A DNA stretch of 27,736 bases, taken from IMG/VR virus record IMGVR_UViG_3300028844_002209, positions 1 to 27,736 of that record, one strand, 5' to 3'. This document shows, one piece after another, positions 7,495-14,530 of the stretch. Each line of letters opens with the position of its first letter. The stretch's first letter is position 1. The DNA comes from a virus. The translations under genes were made by a program, and so were the position numbers. The notes under the pieces are model-generated. The model was not told the origin of the DNA, made no database searches, and saw only the letters and a program-made list of their open reading frames with translations.

Positions 7495-7925
7495 TAGTCG
7501 TCTAGTTCACCATTAGCTGCTATATCTGAATATGTAATTAATGCTCTTCTTGCCTTTACAATACCGTCATTAACATCCATCATGTATGTTGACTTACCAT
7601 ATTGTAATTTATTCATACCTTTATATGCTTGTTCTAATAACTTATCAATTCTTTTAACATCAGCTACTTCTTTTTTTGAATTAAATTTCTCTGTTAAGTC
7701 TTCGGTAACTTCTTCTTTTAGTTTCTCTTCCTTCTGATAAGGATATCCCTTTAATGGATTAGGGTACTTAGTAGAGAAGTGTTTCTTTTGTATTGCTTCA
7801 TTAACATCTTTGATTTGTGATAGGTATTTTTCTACCTGTTGGCCTGGTGTATCGTCTTGATACGCCTTTCTAATTTCATCGGTACCCACTTCGTGTACTC
7901 CGTTATCTGTTTTGTTTCCGCTCAT
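7494..7925 (-). CDS. Hypothetical phage protein, 143 aa
   Basis: Starts MSGNKTDNGVHEVGTDEIRK, with IRKAYQDDTPGQQVEKYLSQ early and a Lys/Glu-rich helical middle. The C-terminal part (LLEQAYKGMNKLQYGKSTYM, then GIVKARRALITYSDIAANG) looks like a helical bundle. It overlaps the preceding gene by 4 bases (ATGA) and abuts the next. It therefore belongs to the same run of Lys-rich, probably head-associated proteins. I do not recognise the family. Confidence 0.7.
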   Translation of the reverse strand: MSGNKTDNGVHEVGTDEIRKAYQDDTPGQQVEKYLSQIKDVNEAIQKKHFSTKYPNPLKGYPYQKEEKLKEEVTEDLTEKFNSKKEVADVKRIDKLLEQAYKGMNKLQYGKSTYMMDVNDGIVKARRALITYSDIAANGELDD

Positions 7926-8875
7926 TTGATACCTCTTAATTTCAGTAATGTCTTAAAACTTTCTGATTGTGCTTCAGACTTCTTTCTGTCTGCATCACGT
8001 TTTGCTTGAATTTGTTTGTCTGCAGTCTCTTTCTCTTTCTGACCATCAACTCTTTCTTGTTCTCTTTCGTGTCTTTTAGTCAATGCTTCAAGTTCATCCT
8101 CTTGTCTCTGTTTGAGTCTTTCGAGTTCACCTGCCTGTTTTGCTTTTAACTCCGCTGCATCTACAGCTGCATCTTCGAATAGTTCATCACCTTCTAGATT
8201 GTCACCGAACTTAAGAAATAGTTTACCTTTCTCTTGTTTCTTATCAGTAACCTTATGTTTAATCATTGCACCGATTGTGTTGATGAGACCAATACCTTTT
8301 TCGGGATTCTTTTTGAGTTCATCTTCCATTTTTTGACCAACCTTTTTCATGATTAAATCAATAATTTCATGAGCACTGGTAACTAGTTTTCCTTCTTGGA
8401 CTGACTCAGATGCACCAGCTTTCTTTGCAAGGTCTTTATCTGCACCACCCCATGTTCCTTTACCTTTAGTAATGAAAGAGTTTACTCTTGCATGTCCCCA
8501 TTGCTCTGGAGTAGTGCCTGGCCTGTGACCAGTCTTCCATGCAGCGACACCTCTGTTATAAACCTGTTGTAGAATACCTTTAGAGATACCCGATTTATCC
8601 GCTTTCTTTGCAAGTGACTTACCAGCATCTTCGTACATATCTTTATACTTCTTAGTGTGTTTGGAAGGTTTAGTTTCTGCATCATGGTCGCCAGGTGCAG
8701 GGCCGTCTTTCTTCTGTGCAAAATGAGCTGCACGTTTTTGTTTGGTGGATTTAGACATTTCATCACCATCAGCATCCTTTGCATAATACTTAGATGGTTG
8801 AGTACCTTTACGGTCTTCAATATCTTTATCTTGTTTAACTTTTCTTTCGTTAAGTATTGATTCTAATATGTCCAT
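7922..8875 (-). CDS. Phage protein with HRPGTTPEQWG motif and C-terminal coiled coil, 317 aa
   Basis: Three parts are visible. Residues 24-80 are a Lys-rich linker (QPSKYYAKDADGDEMSKSTK, then PSKHTKKYKDMYED) of the type found in phage virion-associated proteins. Residues 85-150 hold SKGILQQVYNRGVAAWKTGH-RPGTTPEQWGHARVNSF-ITKGKG, a conserved short module (DUF5824-like) shared by phages and giant viruses. Residues 235-310 are a near-continuous coiled coil rich in Lys, Glu, Arg and Gln. The N-terminus MDILESILNERK is amphipathic. No catalytic residues are evident. The start lies just downstream of the bifunctional enzyme gene. A structural or packaged role is inferred. Confidence 0.75.
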   Translation of the reverse strand: MDILESILNERKVKQDKDIEDRKGTQPSKYYAKDADGDEMSKSTKQKRAAHFAQKKDGPAPGDHDAETKPSKHTKKYKDMYEDAGKSLAKKADKSGISKGILQQVYNRGVAAWKTGHRPGTTPEQWGHARVNSFITKGKGTWGGADKDLAKKAGASESVQEGKLVTSAHEIIDLIMKKVGQKMEDELKKNPEKGIGLINTIGAMIKHKVTDKKQEKGKLFLKFGDNLEGDELFEDAAVDAAELKAKQAGELERLKQRQEDELEALTKRHEREQERVDGQKEKETADKQIQAKRDADRKKSEAQSESFKTLLKLRGIK

Positions 8876-8883
8876 AGTACTAT

Positions 8884-10170
8884 TTATCGTTTTTTAGCAT
8901 CTAGTTCTGCTTGTTTCCATGCAAGTGCTGTCTTATTACTCGGGAATGAACCAGTCCAACCGAGTAGTTTTGAATATAGTTTAGTAGTTTTAGCTTCTAA
9001 TGATTTAACATCATCATCGTTTGAAATCTCTACAAAGTCTCTACCGAATACCTTTTGTAGTTCTTTTGAATTCTTTTGTGCATTATCCCAATCTTGTTTT
9101 ACAATTGCAGATGGTAGTTTTCTAGCTCTTTTTGCATTTCTTTTTTGTGCATTGTCCAATGATGCACTAACAAACAACATCTTAGAATCATACCCAAGTT
9201 TATCTAACTGGGTTTTATATGCTTTAACTTTGGATATGTTTGCACTTGTAGTGTCGAATATCATTCCAAGTCTACCACCGATATAGGCATTCATATTCTT
9301 TGTAGTGATATCCTTTGCCCTTGCACGAATTGGGTCAACCTTGTCGAAGTCTGCACCTCTAAGGTCAAGAGACATTCCTGCTTTCTTTAATCCGTTCTCG
9401 AATGCCTTATCTGTATTGACCAGTTTAAGACCAAGAGCTCTTAATGATAACTTATTTACAACTGTCGACTTACCACTTCCAGGCCCACCACTAAAGAAAA
9501 CTGCTTTAAACGTTCCTTGGTCATAGACCCCTTCGTTGATTAAATCTTCAATCATATAGTCGGGTAGTGTGGACTCTACGATACCCATTCCTTTACGGAT
9601 ATCTTTGTATAGTTGTTCTATATCTTTCTTGTTCTTGGTTGGAACACCTTGTGCAAATGCTTTGAAATCACCCTGTTCTGCAAGAGCTCTCAACTTAGAT
9701 GCACTCATTCCACTTAAGTCATCTGCATCGGGGTCTCTCTCCCCTGCTGATACGATTTCAATCTCATCGAATTTGTAATAACCGTGTCTTGCTTTAACTC
9801 CGTTGTACTTCTTAAGTAACATTTCGAATTCTTTGATTCTATCAGAACCAACTACCATCTTGACACGTGTGAACTTTTGTCTTTGTAACTCGTTTGCAAT
9901 TTCAAATACAGTACGTGCTTGTACGTCTGCAACTATCCTACCAAAGAACTTCTTAAGATATCTTACTTTAACCTTGTGGTCTAATGGATTTTTCTTTTTG
10001 TCGTTTGAGTGAGAAGAGAAAAGCATAGGTTGATATCCACCACCAGCTTCTTTCTTAAGTTTGTCTACTAACTTTGCATGACCAGTTGTGGGTGGATTGA
10101 ATCTACCGAATGTGAATACCACACCTTTGTCTTTTGCTTCTGTTAGAAATTTTCCGAATGTCTTTTTCAT
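8884..10170 (-). CDS. Bifunctional NMNAT-like nucleotidyltransferase / P-loop kinase
   Basis: Residues 17-160 form a HIGH-superfamily nucleotidyltransferase: GRFNPPTTGH (22-31) is the TxGH nucleotide site and SGMSASKLR (153-161) matches the ISxTxxR-type C-terminal motif. The fold is that of NMN or pantetheine-phosphate adenylyltransferases. Residues 222-400 form a P-loop kinase, with Walker A GGPGSGKST (228-236), VNTDKAF and the Walker B-like strand MIFDTTSA. Together they could act on NAD precursors or on a nucleotide or RNA-end substrate; which one is not shown. The N-terminus MKKTFGKFLTEAKDKG resembles the T4 capsid-targeting sequence, with a good protease site (LTE/A), so the enzyme may be packaged. 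It overlaps the 66-residue gene by ATGA. Confidence 0.85.
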   Translation of the reverse strand: MKKTFGKFLTEAKDKGVVFTFGRFNPPTTGHAKLVDKLKKEAGGGYQPMLFSSHSNDKKKNPLDHKVKVRYLKKFFGRIVADVQARTVFEIANELQRQKFTRVKMVVGSDRIKEFEMLLKKYNGVKARHGYYKFDEIEIVSAGERDPDADDLSGMSASKLRALAEQGDFKAFAQGVPTKNKKDIEQLYKDIRKGMGIVESTLPDYMIEDLINEGVYDQGTFKAVFFSGGPGSGKSTVVNKLSLRALGLKLVNTDKAFENGLKKAGMSLDLRGADFDKVDPIRARAKDITTKNMNAYIGGRLGMIFDTTSANISKVKAYKTQLDKLGYDSKMLFVSASLDNAQKRNAKRARKLPSAIVKQDWDNAQKNSKELQKVFGRDFVEISNDDDVKSLEAKTTKLYSKLLGWTGSFPSNKTALAWKQAELDAKKR

Positions 10171-10367
10171 TTCATTTTCTCTCGGTCTTGGTCTACCATG
10201 TCATCCATTTTATCGATGTTTTCATAACCATCTTTTGAAGTGTCGTATTCGAATGCTTTTTCGGGGTCACCCACTACCCAGTCATCATCTTTAAACTTGA
10301 TATCTGTTTGAGCAGGATACTTTGGTAATGCAAACTCTTCTTCTAAAAATTGTTTAAATGATTTCAT
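10167..10367 (-). CDS. Small acidic protein with capsid-targeting-like N-terminus, 66 aa
   Basis: Starts MKSFKQFLEEEFALPKYPAQ. The first ten residues closely parallel the T4 capsid-targeting peptide (MKTYQEFIAE), and cleavage after LEE would release a 57-residue acidic remainder. It carries many Asp and Glu (DDDWVVGDPEKAFEYD, KMDDMVDQDREKMK). It overlaps the upstream gene by one base (TAATG) and the next by ATGA. It is a good candidate for a small internal protein packaged in the head, but this rests on resemblance of a short peptide. Confidence 0.75.
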   Translation of the reverse strand: MKSFKQFLEEEFALPKYPAQTDIKFKDDDWVVGDPEKAFEYDTSKDGYENIDKMDDMVDQDREKMK

Positions 10368-11569
10368 TACTTGTCCCAGTTCTTAATTGCTGTAAAGTTA
10401 TTAAATGCAAATTCCATTCTGTCGACAAGCTTTACAGCCTTACCACTTCTATCGATTGCAACATAACCTTCGGGGTTAACTGCTTCGAATCCTTTGTCCG
10501 TTTTCTTGAATGTTCCGATGCTCTTTACTCTATTTAGAGCAACGATTATGATTTGTTTTGCAGACACCAAGTGACCCATGAAACTAGTAAGATTTGTGAT
10601 AAACTTTTTAAGACTTTTCAACTCTCTTAAAAGGTCTTGACCAATTTCTGTTTTGATTAGTTTATGTTTCTCTGTCTTAACACCACCGACAACTTTATCT
10701 TTCCAGTAACCGTCAAAGTGTTTAATGTATCCGTCAAATGTTGGATTGAATTTACCTTGTCTGATTAATGAGTTGCAGTATGTCTTATAAGATGCACCAG
10801 CACCCTTCTTTGTGATTGTTGATTGTATTTCTTGAAACTTCTGTAGGTCTTTCCTAGTGATACCATGAAATGCTTTACCTGTTGCAGTCAATTCTTGAGT
10901 CAATCCAAGCGTTTCCTTTGCAGTCATTGTACTGTTACCACTGACATCTTTATATGTTGCATCATCTAACCACACATCTGTGCTACTTCCCAACTTAGAT
11001 ATGTTTGCACCAAATGATGCACTCAATCCTTCAATAGTTGAACCTTCGTATGTGGTGTGAAATACAATACCCATCTTAGAGTTTGCGATTACTTTACCAA
11101 GTTGTGATTCTTCATCAACTGCATAGAGGATTGTGTTGGGTTGGAAAGTGATGTACGACTTACCATCTATCGTCTGTGTTTTCTTGTCGTTAGTGTACAT
11201 CAAGTCACCTTGCATGACTGTATTCCAAGATAGTTTAGATAAGTATTTGAATGAGGTTAGGAATTTTTCTTTAAGTTGGCCACCTAGGTCGGGACTATTC
11301 TTTATTTCATCTTCTGAGGTATAAAATAAAGGAGTCTTATTGAATAGGGATTTCTTTGCAACAAAGAATTGATTTGTCTCGGGATGTCTTCCACAAAAGA
11401 TAGCAGGAGCTCCATCCCACTTAACAGTCATATTAACTTTAGAGTTAGAATGACCTTTCATCATGTCTCTTAGACCTTGAAGAAAGTTAATTGCACCACG
11501 ACCACCATCAATACCTTGATTGATGATTTCGTCTTCTAGATGTTCTAAATGTAAGTTTTTTGCACTCAT
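10367..11569 (-). CDS. Predicted nucleotidyltransferase of the DUF6267-like phage family (KxDG motif), 400 aa
   Basis: The sequence LEHLEDEIINQG...GGRGAINFLQGLRDMM is followed by NMTVKWDGAPAIFCGRHP. K50-W-D-G53 has the form of motif I (KxDG) of the ligase/capping nucleotidyltransferase superfamily, where the Lys carries AMP or GMP. Later blocks could match further motifs: MQGDLMYT (119-126) as motif III and MGIVFHTTYEGS (166-177) as motif IV. I know this protein as a conserved, uncharacterised family (DUF6267) of cyanophages and relatives. It is larger than a minimal ligase domain. RNA or DNA end joining, or repair, would be possible; the assignment is inference from motifs. A late-type promoter and a dyad lie upstream. 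Confidence 0.8.
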   Translation of the reverse strand: MSAKNLHLEHLEDEIINQGIDGGRGAINFLQGLRDMMKGHSNSKVNMTVKWDGAPAIFCGRHPETNQFFVAKKSLFNKTPLFYTSEDEIKNSPDLGGQLKEKFLTSFKYLSKLSWNTVMQGDLMYTNDKKTQTIDGKSYITFQPNTILYAVDEESQLGKVIANSKMGIVFHTTYEGSTIEGLSASFGANISKLGSSTDVWLDDATYKDVSGNSTMTAKETLGLTQELTATGKAFHGITRKDLQKFQEIQSTITKKGAGASYKTYCNSLIRQGKFNPTFDGYIKHFDGYWKDKVVGGVKTEKHKLIKTEIGQDLLRELKSLKKFITNLTSFMGHLVSAKQIIIVALNRVKSIGTFKKTDKGFEAVNPEGYVAIDRSGKAVKLVDRMEFAFNNFTAIKNWDK

Positions 11570-11581
11570 AGTAGGTATTAT

Positions 11582-11596
11582 ACACCAATTTGGTGT
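11582..11596. promoter_or_regulatory. Perfect dyad in the leader of the KxDG gene
   Basis: Two 7-base arms (acaccaa and ttggtgt) surround one central base. The site is 13 bases upstream of the ATG of the KxDG gene and downstream of its CATAAATA element, so in the transcript it would form a small hairpin (ACACC-AAATT-GGTGT) close to the ribosome site. It could be a protein-binding operator or a translational control hairpin. Confidence 0.4.
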
Positions 11597-11606
11597 CCTT
11601 GTCTAC

Positions 11607-11614
11607 TATTTATG
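11607..11614 (-). promoter_or_regulatory. T4-late-like promoter element CATAAATA
   Basis: CATAAATA matches the T4 late consensus TATAAATA in seven of eight positions. It lies wholly between genes, 38 bases before the ATG at 11569, so a transcript starting about 6 bases downstream would carry a leader of some 30 bases including the dyad. Inference from motif and position. Confidence 0.45.
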
Positions 11615-11620
11615 TATTTT

Positions 11621-12007
11621 TTAGCTGTCTGCTAGAGTTGTATCACCAGCATCGACTCTTGATTGAAGGTGTGCAATGTCGGCTGCATAAGAAGTGATTG
11701 ATGCTTGCATTGTTGTAACTAAATCTGCATTAACTTCAAGGGCGTTAGCACCTCCAATTTCAGTATCAATATATTCAGCATACATATCTACGAATAGTTG
11801 GTCTAAATCGTCTTCGTTAACACCTTGTGCATTATGCCATTGTAGGAATCCTGCTCTACCAGCTCCTGTCCACTCTGCTGGAGAAGTTTCTGATTTGGAT
11901 TGGCCCACAAAATAAGTTTTGTTTACACCGTTATGCCAATCTAGTTTATCCTCTAGTTTTGCTTTTGTAGCTTGTTGAACAGCAATTAGGTCTGTGAGTT
12001 CTGACAT
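11621..12007 (-). CDS. Hypothetical virion-type protein, 128 aa
   Basis: Starts MSELTDLIAVQQATKAKLED. The first 30 residues are helical, followed by a Trp and Gly-containing middle (AEWTGAGRAGFLQWHNAQGV) and a long C-terminal helix (ADLVTTMQASITSYAADIAH) ending LQSRVDAGDTTLADS. The composition is acidic and soluble. The arrangement of coil, small domain and coil suggests a fibre, whisker or chaperone-type protein, but I do not recognise it. CATAAATA lies about 28 bases upstream, overlapping the stop of the preceding small gene. Confidence 0.65.
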   Translation of the reverse strand: MSELTDLIAVQQATKAKLEDKLDWHNGVNKTYFVGQSKSETSPAEWTGAGRAGFLQWHNAQGVNEDDLDQLFVDMYAEYIDTEIGGANALEVNADLVTTMQASITSYAADIAHLQSRVDAGDTTLADS

Positions 12008-12037
12008 GTATATCTCCGTATGTATTTACAGAATTAT

Positions 12038-12214
12038 TTATGTTTTAGAGAGCGGTGTGGAGTGTAGTTTATCCTCGATTTTATCGATTTTCTTTGATAT
12101 TTTCTTAGTTGCAGAATCGTCTGAAGCTTTCTTAGCTTCACGAAGTTTCTTTTTTAACGCAATCTTTTCTTCAATTGCACTAATCACATCTGAGGATTTC
12201 AAGTTAGTAGTCAT
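12038..12214 (-). CDS. Small lysine-rich coiled-coil protein, 58 aa
   Basis: ATG 12214 gives MTTNLKSSDVISAIEEKIAL followed by KKKLREAKKASDDSATKKIS and KKIDKIEDKLHSTPLSKT. Nearly all of it is predicted coiled coil. A longer in-frame start at 12247 would run back into the lipoprotein gene and is less likely. A perfect TATAAATA ends 12 bases upstream of this ATG. The family is unknown. Confidence 0.6.
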   Translation of the reverse strand: MTTNLKSSDVISAIEEKIALKKKLREAKKASDDSATKKISKKIDKIEDKLHSTPLSKT

Positions 12215-12225
12215 AATATCATATG

Positions 12226-12233
12226 TATTTATA
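12226..12233 (-). promoter_or_regulatory. Perfect T4-late consensus TATAAATA
   Basis: The octamer matches the T4 late promoter exactly. It overlaps the TAA stop of the lipoprotein gene and sits 12 bases before the ATG of the 58-residue gene, so the leader would be only about 6 bases. Because TAA stop codons supply part of the motif, chance is possible. It also lies at the boundary where virion-type genes begin. Confidence 0.45.
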
Positions 12234-13743
12234 GCATTGACGAACACCTATTGTACGCTTCCGTCCCACTAGTAAATTCTAGTTCTTCTCTTGTATCCCA
12301 ATCCCAAGATTTACATTCTTCTATAAGGGAACCACCTCTCATCTGTTGTCTAAACTGCCACAGATTGATTTGTGAGTTACCACCTTCGTAAATATGGAAA
12401 TCGTTATCGTACAGTAAGTATAGGTTACTTTGTGACCCACTCATGGTCATATCAATCTCAGTGATATCTGTATATAACTGAACCAATTCTGTTGGATTTC
12501 TGTTTGCCATAAGATTGACTATATTTTCATCAAAGTATGGATTGGCATCAACGGAATGTATTCTAAATTCAAAGTCACTTGTTGAACCACTCCCACCACT
12601 ATGAACAACACTTCTCCATCCGTCTCTGACAGCAAGTTCAAGTGAACTATCACCTACAAATCTTACAAAGGTTTTCTCATAGTTGTAACCATCCACCTCT
12701 TTTTGTTGTTCTATAGATATGTGTATCCTATGTCCACTGACAATAGTTTCACTCTCTTTGTTTTCATGATAGTTTTCTGATATGATTACTGAAGCATTGG
12801 CTTCAAGATTTGCAACTGTGATTGTAATTGGATTGCCGTCGACATCTAAAATTTGTCCTTGGGAATTGCCTCTTACTTCATTGAAGTTGTGCATTCTCCT
12901 ATAGGAGAACCATTCGTCTTGTTGTTCTCCTACGGTTTCATTCTGCAAGTCGAATGTTACGTCTGTAAAAGTCTCGTTGTTTAAAATCTTTGTGATGATA
13001 TCTTCATTTAAGATACCTCTGAATCCCATATTGTATTGTTCTTTGAGAACGGTCTCAACCGTGTGTAGTGTAGTAAGAAAGTCTACAACCTTTTCACCTA
13101 TGGCTTGTTGTGTGGTGTCTCCCGAAGCTATGAAATCATCATAGAAATAGTATCTACTGATATTGAAATTTGATTCTAGATTATAGAGGAATGTGTCTAC
13201 TGACCCTTGAAGTGAATATGCAACATCGTTTGCAGTAGAACCACAACCATCTGCAACTGATATATCAGTATTCAATTGTGAATTGATTGCAGTAAGTAAC
13301 ATGGTAGTGAATGGTGTCACATTTGCTTTGTATGTACTATCTCCATGTGGGAAATACAACATGGTGTATGCACTTTCTACATATCCTCTTGTTGAGTCAT
13401 ATGCACCTATTGGAACTTGTGCAACCCTCGGGCGGGATAATCCACATGCAGTGGTGAAGTTGCTTATTGCACTAAAGTCTGATACTTGGAACTCGTACTC
13501 ATTGGTATCAGCATTCCATACGCCCGAGGGTTCTCCATCGTCCTGTGTCAAGTTGAAATTGAAATCAACAAAGACATTGGCACCTTCTACATATCCATCG
13601 ATTACCTTAGTTCCGTAAATCGGGGATGATGATACTGGTGGGGTTGATAAAGACTGCAATTGTTGGAGTTCGGGGGATGATGTTCCACCACCACCACAAC
13701 CAACTAAACATGCTAGTACTGGTATAGTAATTAATTTTTTCAT
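12229..13743 (-). CDS. Large secreted lipoprotein, 504 aa
   Basis: ATG 13743 (MKKLITIPVLACLVGCGGGG) encodes a textbook lipoprotein signal: Lys-Lys, a hydrophobic core, then lipobox LVGC followed by glycines. The Cys would be lipidated after export. A second ATG at 13755 (adds MRGL) is possible, but 13743 has AGAGG just upstream. Residues about 45-65 (KVIDGYVEGANVFVDFNFNL, then TQDDGEPSG) match an Asp/Asn-rich repeat typical of bacterial surface lipoproteins and may bind calcium. The rest is Ser, Thr, Asn and Asp-rich and may form beta domains. Phage lipoproteins often block superinfection or alter the envelope; neither is shown here. It has its own consensus promoter, suggesting separate early expression. 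Confidence 0.85.
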   Translation of the reverse strand: MKKLITIPVLACLVGCGGGGTSSPELQQLQSLSTPPVSSSPIYGTKVIDGYVEGANVFVDFNFNLTQDDGEPSGVWNADTNEYEFQVSDFSAISNFTTACGLSRPRVAQVPIGAYDSTRGYVESAYTMLYFPHGDSTYKANVTPFTTMLLTAINSQLNTDISVADGCGSTANDVAYSLQGSVDTFLYNLESNFNISRYYFYDDFIASGDTTQQAIGEKVVDFLTTLHTVETVLKEQYNMGFRGILNEDIITKILNNETFTDVTFDLQNETVGEQQDEWFSYRRMHNFNEVRGNSQGQILDVDGNPITITVANLEANASVIISENYHENKESETIVSGHRIHISIEQQKEVDGYNYEKTFVRFVGDSSLELAVRDGWRSVVHSGGSGSTSDFEFRIHSVDANPYFDENIVNLMANRNPTELVQLYTDITEIDMTMSGSQSNLYLLYDNDFHIYEGGNSQINLWQFRQQMRGGSLIEECKSWDWDTREELEFTSGTEAYNRCSSML

Positions 13744-13768
13744 AAGACCTCTCATAATCTATAGTCTT

Positions 13769-13798
13769 ATTATACTACAATATCCTAGGTTTTGTCAA
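13769..13798 (-). promoter_or_regulatory. Consensus sigma70-type promoter of the lipoprotein gene
   Basis: The minus strand reads TTGACA (13798-13793), an 18-base spacer, then TATAAT (13774-13769). Both hexamers match the bacterial consensus exactly. The expected start of transcription is near 13762, about 20 bases before ATG 13743. The -35 lies inside the end of the 2OG-oxygenase gene. Confidence 0.8.
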
Positions 13799-14530
13799 CG
13801 GGCTTTTCCTTGGGGTCATATCTAACCTTGGTCTTGATTTGAGATTGTTACGAGATATGTCCTTAAGTGAATCCTCTTCGATAAGTTCAGTCCTTACTAA
13901 TCCTTCTGAAGTCACATCGGGTGTAAGTTTAATGTTACCCGACAATGTGATTCTAGGTTCAGCACACTTGTTGGGTGATACTGCATGAAAAATTGTTGAA
14001 GGGAAGATATACAATGTCCCTTTATCTTTAATTTGTGGTACATAGACTTGATGGGCTTCATAAGCTGCAAGTAAATTCTTTAGACATGCATCACTATTGG
14101 TTGCATATCTATTTTTAAATACAATATGAGAGTTCCCAGTTTCATGTACATAACACCATGAGAAGTCACTATACCTATCACCTTGATGGTCATGGGAATC
14201 TTGAAATCCACCCTCTTCATATACATTAATCCAAGGTACTTCGAAGTTACTGGTAATGACACACTTGGGCCCAAGCAAATCTAAGAACTGTTGGAACTCG
14301 TCATATACTAAATCCAATACTGGTGCATAGTCAATTTCAAGATTTGCATCTATATTATTTGAAGTTTTACAATTACTGAATGTAAACTCCTCTGCACATA
14401 GTTTATCTAAATCTTTATCTTTAAACCACTCATCAATTGGTGTTGGGTCAAGTTCTATTGCAGTTACAGGACTACCCCATAACAAATCATCAGACCTTGA
14501 ATTCTGAAAAGTCTCGTTTCTGTCCATCAT
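13775..14530 (-). CDS. 2OG-Fe(II) oxygenase (PF13759-like)
   Basis: The double-stranded beta-helix core is visible: PWINVYEEGGFQDSHDHQGD supplies the first metal-binding His residues, SDFSWCYVHETGNSHIVFKN the next strands, and GTLYIFPSTIFHAVSPN the distal His, followed by the 2OG-binding Arg in EPRITLSGNIKL. This is the pattern of PF13759, frequent in marine T4-like phages, with protein or small-molecule substrates generally unknown. ATG 14530 is preceded by GAGGAAGAA and overlaps the helicase end by 41 bases; ATG 14527 is the other choice. The C-terminal tail is basic (KSRPRLDMTPRKSPLTKPRI). It does not look like the TET-type enzyme elsewhere in the window. Confidence 0.85.
   Translation of the reverse strand: MMDRNETFQNSRSDDLLWGSPVTAIELDPTPIDEWFKDKDLDKLCAEEFTFSNCKTSNNIDANLEIDYAPVLDLVYDEFQQFLDLLGPKCVITSNFEVPWINVYEEGGFQDSHDHQGDRYSDFSWCYVHETGNSHIVFKNRYATNSDACLKNLLAAYEAHQVYVPQIKDKGTLYIFPSTIFHAVSPNKCAEPRITLSGNIKLTPDVTSEGLVRTELIEEDSLKDISRNNLKSRPRLDMTPRKSPLTKPRIL

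Noticed and set aside
13775-14530. Second 2OG oxygenase as part of the DNA modification pathway
   Set aside because: Its strand and motif pattern is that of PF13759, not of TET/JBP, and it is coupled to the helicase, far from the modification operon.
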